A stretch of 64,000 bases of DNA, taken from contig CM070584.1 of the NCBI GenBank assembly GCA_036346355.1, positions 26,816,039 to 26,880,038 on the forward strand, given 5' to 3'. Made by a program: the position numbers and the translations under genes. The number at the start of each line of letters is the position of its first letter. The stretch's first letter is position 1. This document shows, one piece after another, positions 45,540 to 54,800 of this stretch. A model generated the notes under the pieces. It made no database searches, was not told the DNA's origin, and saw only the letters and a program-made list of their open reading frames with translations. This stretch comes from Rhipidocladum racemiflorum. Lineage: Eukaryota > Streptophyta > Magnoliopsida > Poales > Poaceae.

Positions 45540-45730
45540 ACGAAACAAACCCTGAAACAAAAGGCTCCCTCGCTTGCAAGAAGTATGTACAACTTTACAC
45601 ATCTACCCCTTGACAAAGCAAAGTTTCCACTCCTCCGTCGCTACTTCGACGCCTCGCGATCGCCCAAATCCCACCGCCATTCCTCCCTCCGTCCCTCCCC
45701 GCGGCCCCGCCAATCCCGCTGCCCGCTGCC
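45540..45730 (+). other. Probable 5' UTR/promoter-proximal region of the lipase-like gene
   Basis: Between the MITE and the ATG at 45731, turning GC- and C-rich from about 45640, as in grass 5' UTRs. No TATA box was clearly placed. Confidence 0.35.
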
Positions 45731-48568
45731 GTGGCCGCGGCGGCGGCGGCCGCCTCGGGCGCCGCTCTCCTCGTCTACCTGCTCATCACCTGCCGCCCGC
45801 AGCCGCCGCCGGGCGTGGAGGGAGAGGAGGAGGAGGAGTCGCCGCTGTCGCGGGCGGAGGCGGCGCGCGGGAGGGTTGCGGAGGACGGCGAGAAGGCGTG
45901 GCCGGACAAGCCGCCGGCCACGTGCTGCGATGCGGCGGCGGCGGTGGGGCCTGCACGGCATCGCCTTCGGGATCAAGCGCCACATGAAGCGCCAGGTCCG
46001 CGAGATTCACCCCCCCCCCCCCTTCTTCTTCCTCTTGCTTCCTTAGTCTCTGTGATAGTACTAGTCTTTTGTGCTTCTGTTCATGTGTTCGCTTTGCTTT
46101 TTTACTTGCAAAAAAAGAAGGATCATTTCGATCAATGGCTTTAAGAGAAGTGACTGATCATGAAGTTTTAAGGTTAACAAATGCGTGATCAATCCCACGG
46201 GGCGGAACATAGTATTATGATTGGCTCCAGTGTTAATGCTAGTTGCTTTGAGTAGTGTTTCTTCTCTTCTTTTTTTTTTTCATTTTATATCTGCTGAGAA
46301 TCTTGGTGTAAAGGCAAGATTTCTGACCATCTCAAGGTTTGACTTGAATTGACTTGCAAGAAAGGTCTAATTTTTATTTCTTTCCGGGGAAGAAAGGCCT
46401 GAATTTTTATCAGTGGCTTTCATTGGCTGACGTCGTGCGGTCAGTGGGCTAGGATCCTGGTACTTGCAGTATCCGATCATAATGACGTGCTTAGTATTTG
46501 GACCCGAATTAAGATCGTTTCTGCAATTGTAGATAAGATCCAACCCTATGGTTCTGTAAGATTTGTTTCATAAGTTTTCCCAGTGACAATGCTAAGTTAA
46601 CGAACTGTGTATAGTGGCATATTGGTCATGATATTGAAAGCCGCCACTAAATGGTGGCATGAGTATCTATTTGGGGGACAAATAGAAGTAAGTTTGAGAT
46701 ATTGGTAAGACACATTTCGAATCATTTTCGTAACAGATACATGTACATTTTATATGAACATGCTGGAAGAATAATACATAAAATTGGATTGGGGTTCTGT
46801 TCTGTCTTTCTAAAAAATTGCTGAAAGAAAAAGAAAAGGGAAGTGCTCCACATTCAGATCTATATAATGTAGCCTGTTTATCTGCGATGTTTCTGTGCAA
46901 AGCTGTTCACTTCATGAAAAGTAAGTAACATGTACTTGCTGTGAGTGAAGAGCAGCTGAGTCAGTGGCACTTAAATCTGATAATGAACTCTAATCAGCAT
47001 AAGTTTAGCCTTTTCTTGTGGTTGCAGAAAAACGTGGCCATATTAGAATGTTTGCTGAAAGTGGATAAACTATGCAAAATATTACCACCTTGCTTTTTCA
47101 TTGTTCTCTTGAACATAGTACATAGGCAATGGAGCAAAACGTCTTGTAATTATTAATTTTTCTTGTTTGTGTGCTTTAGGGTAATTTGCAGCATGAGTAT
47201 AGTGGAAATGATTGCCTTCAACTAAAAGGTCATGAGGCGCATATTGAATTAGCTTCTCATCTTGAGTACTTAAAGCTGTGCATGTTCTACTCAAAGAAAT
47301 CATTTTCAGCATTTTTAAAGTTTGGTGGGTACAATCAAGACGATGTTCTCATTCACAAGGCTAGGGCGAGGGTGAGTAAGTATCACTATATCTTCTTATC
47401 TCATGCTTAAGGTACTCTGGTTTACAATTTGTGTTTTCTTCCCTATATTTTGATTCATTCTTGACTCTTTACTTTATGCAGCTTATGCAGCCTTCTTTCG
47501 CGCTTGTGCGTGATGAAAAATCCAAGTGCTTTCTGCTTTTCATTCGGGGTGCTATCAGTACTAAGGAGCGCCTAACAGCAGCAACTGCAGCTGAGGTTCC
47601 TTTTCACCATATAGTTTTAAATGAAGGAAAGATCAGCAACGTAGTTTTAGGATATGCACATTGTGGGATGCTTGCCGCAGCTCGTTGGATTGCTAACCTT
47701 GCTATTCCCCATCTTCACAATGCAGTACGAGAATTCCCTGACTACCAAATAAAGGTAATTCTTACTAGTCCTGTGTGTGCTTAGTCTAATATACCTGAAT
47801 GCACAGTTCCTTCAGTTTTTGTCTACTCTGCATGTAGTTGAAAGTGTTGATTTTCAAGTCTTAGCAATCAAAGGTTGTTGCGATGTAGAGAAAGTTAAGT
47901 CATATTAGCTTGATAAAATTGTGGGACCATTCCCTGTTATGTCTACTGATTCCACCCTATGTTATATGAGCTACAAGACTACCAATAAGCTTTGATCTTG
48001 CAGTACGCTGTTTGATATTTATATCATTGCAGATTTGCAGTATTGATAGTTGAGCTATTGAAGTTAAGAGTCTTCTTCTTGGGACTACGTTTCATATTAT
48101 CTAGTCCTGACTAAAAAAGATGTCAATTTGTGCTTTCTCGGTTAATTTGTGTGGTAATTTCAAATTGATGACTTAGTCTATTTTCTTATATTTCCTACCA
48201 TGTTGGTATGCTTTCCATAAAATTTAATGTACATACTTGATAATGCGGTTGGAATCTGTGCCTCCTAAGCCTGCAGTTCATTTAGTGCTTTGCTTCCAAT
48301 TGTTGTACAAGGCTAGTTTTAATCCTGTGCAGAAATAATAAGGTTTTATTTGAATCAATATCACCACCACAGTTCACCAGTATGCATTAGATCTCTGCCT
48401 CTGTCACACCATGTTTACATGTCTGAAATAATACAATCTAACACAATGTTTACATTTTGCACTAGGTCACTGGGCATTCAATGGGAGCAGGTATTGGAGC
48501 AATTCTGGCATATATTCTTCTTGAGCATCATGAGTTTTCATCGTGCACATGTCTGGCGTTTGCTACTG
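45731..48568 (+). pseudogene. Diacylglycerol-lipase-like gene (class 3 lipase), exons 1-4 only
   Basis: Exons: 45731-45995, 47180-47371, 47482-47754, 48466-48568. Exon 1 encodes an Ala-rich start, one hydrophobic segment (AALLVYLLI) and an acidic stretch. After CCDAAAAVG the frame must shift to give GIAFGIKRHMKRQ, so about 50 bp of the family exon seems deleted and the frame broken. Exon 2 has QHEYSGNDCLQLKGHE and LKLCMFYSKK. Exon 3 has LVRDEKSKCFLLFIRGAIST, AEVPFHHIVLNEGK and VVLGYAHCGMLAAARWI. Exon 4 has the nucleophile elbow VTGHSMGAG. The Asp and His of the lipase triad would be in later exons, which are absent. Known relatives are plant sn1-specific diacylglycerol lipases (alpha/beta hydrolase, membrane-associated). 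After the exon-4 donor (G|GTAAGT, 48569) unrelated gene pieces follow. Confidence 0.82.
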
Positions 48569-49296
48569 GTAAGTTACTTCTACATACTTTCTATCTTGTT
48601 GAACACGTGATGTGGAACTTTTTGCTTATTGTCGCGTTCATAATTGCCCTGAGGTGCCATTTTGAGATCTTGATTGGATCTGGTTTTGGCTATTGGATAG
48701 TGAGGAGATTTATCCTTTCAAAAGAGGGCAGCGTGGGTGCTGTGATAGCTCGGTGTGTGAAGTGGGCTATGAGTGCCATGGCAATATTCTTTGTTATGCA
48801 GAGCACACTTGATCCTTTTCGAGCATTGGTTGCTCTAGCTGCTAGCTGGAGGGTTTGCTTTGTGTTGACAGCAATGGCTACAAATATTTCCAGTCCTAGT
48901 TTTGTGGGGAGATTATTTCATCATGCTTTTGAAAATTCAAGGTCTAATTGGGTGCTGGTCCACTCACTGTCAGGATGCATATCTTTGTTAGATCCTAAAA
49001 GACTTGTATCGGCTTCCTACCAAGTTTTCCATAGCCGATTAAGTCATGGAACATTGGTCACTTCAAGTCCTGAAACAGTTAATGGCATGCTGGATAGCCT
49101 AGGTGATTTGTTGAAGTTTCTGGATGTTTCATCTGCTGAAAATGTTCTGCCAACGACATATGGAAGCTTACAACCTCCTCTTGGAAAGCATTGCTTGAAG
49201 ATTGTAGAGTTCATCTCCGTTCTACTGTCAATTGGTAGTGAAGCTGCTGAGGTGCTGTTGATCCATCTCGGAGCAATCAAGCGCGTTATATTGTAA
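48481..49296 (+). CDS. Chimeric open frame: lipase exon 4 + NEMP-like + SAPS-domain pieces
   Basis: A single 271-codon frame from ATG 48481 to TAA 49296. Residues 1-30 are lipase exon 4 (MGAGIGAILAYILLEHHEF), read through its own donor into about 25 codons of intron-like hydrophobic sequence. Residues about 58-135 look like the membrane region of plant NEMP/TMEM194 proteins (GSGFGYWIVRRFILS, GSVGAVIARCVKWAM, QSTLDPFRALVALAA). Residues about 136-270 are a SAPS-domain piece (NISSPSFVGRLFHHAFENS, LVHSLSGCISLLDPKRLVSA, TLVTSSPETVNGMLDSLGDL, PPLGKHCLKIVEFISVLLSI, GAIKRV). SAPS proteins are regulatory subunits of PP6-type phosphatases. The NEMP and SAPS pieces lack introns and are in frame with each other. 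Whether this is expressed or translated is unknown; it starts inside another gene's exon, so it may be only a fossil. Confidence 0.6.
   Translation: MGAGIGAILAYILLEHHEFSSCTCLAFATGKLLLHTFYLVEHVMWNFLLIVAFIIALRCHFEILIGSGFGYWIVRRFILSKEGSVGAVIARCVKWAMSAMAIFFVMQSTLDPFRALVALAASWRVCFVLTAMATNISSPSFVGRLFHHAFENSRSNWVLVHSLSGCISLLDPKRLVSASYQVFHSRLSHGTLVTSSPETVNGMLDSLGDLLKFLDVSSAENVLPTTYGSLQPPLGKHCLKIVEFISVLLSIGSEAAEVLLIHLGAIKRVIL
48653..48884 (+). pseudogene. NEMP/TMEM194-like gene fragment
   Basis: About 77 codons with the pattern of plant nuclear-envelope membrane proteins (DUF2215): a Gly-rich membrane segment, YWIVRRFILSKEGSV, CVKWAM, then a second hydrophobic segment with QSTLDP. No introns or stops. 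Identified by motif recollection only; the SAPS assignment next to it is firmer. Confidence 0.5.
48885..49290 (+). pseudogene. SAPS-domain (PP6 regulatory subunit) gene fragment
   Basis: About 135 codons closely following the central SAPS domain of plant SIT4-associated/PP6R proteins, from ISSPSFVGRLFHHAF to LIHLGAIKRVI. It stops just before the LFFEYPYNN-type continuation. Intron-free and open. The family assignment is strong from conserved blocks. The end coincides with the start of a gypsy-like 3' tail. Confidence 0.75.
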
Positions 49297-49582
49297 ATCC
49301 TGTTATTTGGGGACAAGCAACTTCTCGTGGGGGCGATAATGTAACACCTATGCCATAGAGTATGGACCCACATGTAAGAGGGATAGAGGAGAACTATAAA
49401 AGAAAGAGAGATGCCGATTGTAGGAGTTATGGAAAATATGAAATGAAATTCCCTTTTGCCTGTTCTTTCTTCTTCCTCACGTTCTTCTCTGTTCTTCCCT
49501 CTCTTATCTGTTTTCTTAGTTCTGCTTCTTGCGACTTGAGATCTCACGCCTCGGATTCAATCCTTAGCCAAGGGATGTGACA
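49294..49582 (+). mobile_element. Gypsy retrotransposon 3' tail, polypurine tract and LTR
   Basis: Downstream of the SAPS piece the plus strand encodes NPVIWGQATSRGGDN, like the AWGQADS...GNV tail after the chromodomain of the gypsy element at 27722-27976. A polypurine tract GTGGGGGCGATAA follows directly, then an LTR from TGTAACACCTATGCC (49340) to GGGATGTGACA (49582), with a TATA-like ACTATAAAAG at about 49390. No second LTR copy was found upstream and no target duplication was identified. Confidence 0.6.
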
Positions 49583-50836
49583 CTTCATAACCTAGATTGG
49601 CAGAGTGGCCATAATTCCATTTGATTTGTATCACATTCAAATAAAATAATGGTTTACTAATCTTTCCACAGCACAGACAAACTTGCATGGACAACTAATA
49701 ACTTCATAAGAGATATTATTGAATGATTTGCAAGGAAGTGAAGTGCGTACTTTCTCTTTCTACCACCCATAACATTTCTCATGTCATTTTTTGGGATATT
49801 GGTGCCAGGAGTTCCTACAAACTGCATGGGGGGCATTGCAGATGCACCACCAGCTGTCATAGGTGGCAAAGATGATAGTGGTGCAGGAACAGGTGGAACC
49901 GCAGGTGCCGGCACTGGTGCTGGTGGGGGCGCTGTTGCTGGTGAGAACGACAGCTATAGAGGCACAGTTTCAACACTTGATTTGCAAGAATTCGTCCTAT
50001 TTGTTAGTGCTGGTCCTAATTACACACAGAAGATCCACATGTTTACATAAATGGGACGAATGGTTTGCTACCTGGAGCCGGAGTACCTGAGAACATACAA
50101 CGACCCTAAGAGCTAAAGAAACGTTGTTCTTGGTGACCGGCAGAAGAAGACCCACAATATTGCAGATAATATCGGATGTTTTCACCTTAAATTGTCCTTC
50201 ACAACCGACTTCATGCAGGGAAAAGTAGGAATTTAGGTTTTTCAAATATAATTACGGAATTACCTATAATCACATAAATATTCAGTGACATGAATTCATT
50301 CCAGAGTTCCATGCTAGTACGCACTTGTTAGTATATATTTATTTTAATGTTGCGAACCAAGTTTTAAATTTTGGTTTTCGGTTCATATCTCGCCACCCTC
50401 CGAAATCCAAAATTTTAGCAAAATCTTGTTATTTCGGATTAAATCCAAAAACTAAAATTTAAATCCGTAATTTTTTTAAACCAGAAAAACTGAGATTTTG
50501 GCCGAAATTGGTGAAATTTCGCCAAAATTTGGCAAAATCTCGGTAAATTTGAACCGAAAGAAAAATGATTCAAACAATATTAGAAAATTTTAAAAATTTT
50601 GGTGGATGATCGTGACACATCACTAATATTCTCATAAAATTTTCAGATGATGAACAAGCCTGAGGAATTTTTAAAAATTCTGACAGTGGTATTGTCAGCT
50701 TGGTTGGTCTCAAGATGGACTCCAAACTCTAGAGGGTACAAAAGATTGTGAAATGGTCTCCATGCTAGGAAGACCCAAAGTCCCATTTGGTCTTTGGTGC
50801 TTAAATAAGGCTTTGTGCACACCTGAGGTCATGGGT
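49583..50836. other. Mostly unassigned; possible exon fragment on the minus strand
   Basis: On the minus strand 49950-49751 encodes a Pro-rich segment followed by MPPMQFVGTPGTNIPKNDMR and GGRKRK, directly followed by a donor (AAAG|GTACGC). This looks like a real exon, but I do not recognise the gene. 50340-50620 is AT-rich with AAATTTTGGC-type repeats. The rest shows nothing. Confidence 0.35.
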
Positions 50837-50865
50837 TCAAATCCCACTTGAAACAGTTTTTTCAC
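50837..50865 (+). other. tRNA-like B-box motif
   Basis: ATGGGTTCAAATCCCACTTG resembles the T-arm and internal B box of a plant tRNA. Upstream there is no full cloverleaf, so it is probably a SINE or tRNA relic rather than a gene. Confidence 0.35.
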
Positions 50866-51119
50866 TTTTTTTTTAATCTAACTCGTATTATACATTGGCA
50901 TCAGACTTCAATTCAAAAGGAAAATTGTGCATCAAATCCCACTTAAAACAATTTTTTCACTTTTTTTAATCTAACTCGTACAATTTTTTTAACCAAGAGG
51001 TCATGGGTGCACCCAACCGGTGCATGGCAAGCTGCAATTTGCAACCAAGAAGCTTTATTCATGCCACGATGCCAACCAAAGCTATACAAAAAAAAAACTA
51101 TACAAAAAAAAACTTTGAA

Positions 51120-51195
51120 GAATGAAGGGATCGAACCGAGGACGTCTTGCATGTAAAACTAAAGCTCCACCATGTGAGCTACGATCGGGTAAGAG
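51120..51195 (-). other. tRNA-like sequence with A and B boxes
   Basis: The minus strand reads GTAGCTCACATGGTGGAGC (A-box/D-arm-like) and, about 30 nt later, CTCGGTTCGATCCCTTC (B-box/T-arm-like), spaced as in a tRNA. The acceptor stem does not pair convincingly. Probably a tRNA-derived relic. A similar minus-strand arrangement occurs at 55740-55800 inside the long solo LTR (GTAGCTCATTGGAGGTGC ... GATCGATCCC). Confidence 0.4.
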
Positions 51196-51350
51196 GAATA
51201 GTTGCAATCAGCTCTCATTAGAAACCGACACAGCAATAGTCAGCTCAATCAGTTTCTAATGAGAATAGGCATAAATAGCTAATTCATCATTGCAATCGAT
51301 TATCATTAGGAACCAATACAAAAATCTTCAATGCAATCGGTTTCTAATGA

Positions 51351-51715
51351 CACTACTAAAAAAAAAGGTTATATTAGACACCTCATCACTGACGGTTTTA
51401 AACAAAAAACCGTCTATAATGAGGGGCACACCATGAACAGTTTCATCCACGAACCGTCTGTGATGAGGTCCCCCACATCACAGACGGTTTTTTCCAAAAA
51501 CAGTCTCTGATAAGTGGCATATCACAACGGTTTTAAACAGAAACCATCTGTGATGTGTGGGACCCTATCACAGACTGTTCAAGACTAAAATCGTCTGTGA
51601 TGAGTGTCCTCATCACAGACGGTTCGTGGATAAAACCATTTGTGATGTTCCCAGGACACATCATAGAAGGTTTTTATTTAAAACCATCAGTGATGTCCGG
51701 TACATCACTCTCGAT
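51351..51715 (+). mobile_element. CACTA element, left terminus and subterminal repeats
   Basis: Begins CACTACTAAAAAAAAAGG, the CACTA terminal motif. It is followed by many copies in both orientations of TCATCACAGACGGTTTT / AAAACCGTCTGTGATGA, the subterminal transposase-binding type of repeat. The right-hand counterpart is at 58100-58227. Immediately to the left (51200-51350) a different inverted motif, TCATTAGAAACCGAT / ATCGGTTTCTAATGA, repeats four times and may belong to a second CACTA family. Confidence 0.8.
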
Positions 51716-51866
51716 GTTGTAGCCCCAAACCGGCACGTACTGATAATTCAAAAAAGGAACGAAAAAATAACATCAAACAAAAGTAGATGAAATGATCAAA
51801 TAATCTAGCATAAAATAACATAATGAACAAAAACATGGCTATATACAAAAGGTTAACATAACATAA

Positions 51867-54800
51867 TTATAATATAAACACATTAGTTCCAATATAACGC
51901 GTGGTGTGCACGATCACCACTCGCCGCTGCTGCCCGAGGGTAAGGAGCTGGGGTCGCTGTCGACGTTCATGGTGTCGACATCGCTGGTGGCGGCACGTGG
52001 ATCGTCCTCCTCCGATGTTAGAGGAGTGCTCCCCCCAACAGATGACGGTGTCCTCCTCCTCTTCGTCCTCCTCCACCTCATCCTCTCGCGCACGCTTCCT
52101 GGTGGCAGTGCAAGGGGCTGCAGTGGTGGCGGAAGCACCTGGGGCTGAGGAAGCGGGAGGGACGTGGCAATACAGCAGCGTCGGGGGCTGAGGCTGTGAG
52201 GAACCTCCCTTTTACAGTACAATGCACCGTAAAAGACAGGTTCTAATGTGCTTCCTATGCTAGTCCCTGGATCAGTAGCTAGCACGCACATACAAATGGA
52301 AATCACAACCATACGAAATATCATTATTACTACGATAACTATTTTACAAGGTAGCCTTACAATTTAGAATAATATTGCAGCGGAAAGAAACAGAAGTCTT
52401 GTAGTGTGCCCATCCAATCCCTCAGGCAACTGACAAGGTATAAGCCCTAGACAAAATCATCGTCATTACCCCGCAACCTGCGTCAAAGCACGATCCTTCG
52501 AGATATTCTATTTGCCCACCTAAAAACAACAACGATAGCAAGGGTGAGTACATTGCGTACTCAGCAAGACTTGAAGTGTTTGCAAAACCTATGATATATG
52601 CAAGCTGATACAAAGTGGGTCTCTACGGTTGATTGCAGAAAGCGAAGTTTAAAGTAAATACTGAATAGTAATTCAAAAGCATAAGTCATAAAACATTTGG
52701 TAAATAAGTAAAGTAATGAGCATCATTATCAACATATCTCAACAGATCATAATCATATCCACTATCCATCCAAAGCCAACACATGGCACAAACCACCAAT
52801 ATCGACCTAGACACAAAGACCGCTATATTTGCCCTTTGAGGCACAACAACTGAGTCCAACATTGCCAACAAATGTCAAATGTTGGCTCATCTGCGGGGTA
52901 AATTCTATTCCAAATTTTATCTTCACATTTTAGCAAAAATTATTAAAACACCTTCTAACTAGTGCAAGTTCACCAAGTGCTCATAGCCGAGGCGCGGCTA
53001 ATCGATTAGTTTTAACTCTGCAGTGGTACAAGTTTACCCACAAAGAATGACTTCCCTTTTTGCAAGGCCTTTTACACACTTCCTTTGGTGTGTCGCCAGG
53101 AAAAGTCATATATAACCTTTACATTACTAATTCACGACTTTGCACTAGCCCTAACGACTAACCCTTACTAATGGCGGCGAGAAGAACATCGTAGTACGGA
53201 TCATTTCTCCCCATTAGTAAGGCGTATACCGCTGCATTGGTATGTGTCTAACCCACACCCTCGTGTGGACACCCTACGAGCAATCCCGCGAGAAACGGCC
53301 GTGCTACTCAGGCCTTTCCCGTGCAAAGCCAGTCCTTAGTAACTTAATTAGTTATAGCCGTCCCATACCAGCATTGTGGTTGTACGGGTAATCTTGGATC
53401 ATACAACACTGAGTTCGGTCCTTAATCCGACCCGGGCGACAATCTCCCCCTAGCTACGTGTGAGCACACCCTCACACAACCGGCTATTGCCAATAAGTCA
53501 CCCGCGTCCAAATCATAGTTTTATTTTCATTTTTATTAAACTACCAGTATCTTTTACTGTTATATTCAACCTTTTTAAGTTTTTCAAGAACTAAACGTCT
53601 CATTCTAAGCATGGCTAAGCATGAATAATTATTAAGCGCGTATACCCATTTCACATGTTCATGTGACAATCCATGTCCTAGAGCTATCAAAGGTTCACAT
53701 GGCAATATTGATTAAGGATATCCACAATTGAGGGTCATAGCTACCACTAACCACAAATTAGCATTTTACTAACATAATGCATGCATGTAAAACATTGATG
53801 AAATCATTTGAAAATCTGGGATCAACATGTTCAAAGGGTGCTTGCCTTGCGAGTCGTTGTCGTCGAGCAGAAATTCGGGTTTGAGACGGAGTCGTTCACT
53901 ACGTCGGGTTCTACCCATCGCAACGCCTTGCAGACAAAGAAATAACAATAAACTCCAATAAGATAAATTCCAACGAGGCAAAAAGAATACAGATAGAAAA
54001 ACCAGATAGAAATCCAAATAATAAATCATCACCTAACAAGCATGATTTCTGGATTCAGTTATACGATTTCGAGTATACGCGTTAATCTAACTTTTCTCCT
54101 ATATCTCTTACTAATGATCTAGTCTACACCATTACTTCTTTTTATGAATTATCTATTCTTGTTTCACAATTCAAGAAGCTAAGATTGTTTAAATTAATAG
54201 AATTAAGACATTAGCTACGCACCTATTGTATTCCAAGAGTGCAGAGCTCTCGGATCGCGGTATTACAACTTTCTGTAGTACCGTTCTCGAGTTCCGGTAG
54301 TACTGACTTTTAATATTAAAAGGGCGCTAACTATATTAAAGCTACCGGCTGAACTTATAAGGTTTTCGAATGATTATTACGACATTAGTATTTCAGCTAA
54401 GGGCCTTCTTACGCTTAACTATTTCTAACAAGCACGTCGAAGAACATAACACTTAGGGTTATTGCTCTAATAGGATTCAGATGCAAAGCAATAAGTGCAT
54501 TAAATATTTTTCCAGATTATGGTAGTCTATATACTAGGGAGTGATTCTAGGCTATTCTTCTTAACATTCTCATTTAGACGAGATGTTCTACGGGCTGCCG
54601 AAAAGGCTTAAGTGTTACTAAAGTCTATGCGATAACTATTCAATTTTCGTTTTACATTTGCGGCTACACTTTAAAGAGTTCTTTAACCATTTTTCACGGA
54701 CCAGCTGGGGGTATCACTAAGAGTGTTTTAAAGCAGGTTCCGCGACTTTCTACTTCTATCCAAGACATTTTTCAACTAAAGGAGCATTACGGCTTATGCA

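Noticed and set aside
49340..49582. Promoter and 5' UTR of a new gene (TATA-like box at about 49390)
   Set aside because: The upstream polypurine tract and TGTAACA...GTGACA boundaries fit an LTR better; the TATA-like box is then the LTR promoter.
51120..51195. Functional tRNA gene
   Set aside because: A- and B-box-like motifs exist, but the acceptor stem does not pair and the loop sizes are irregular.
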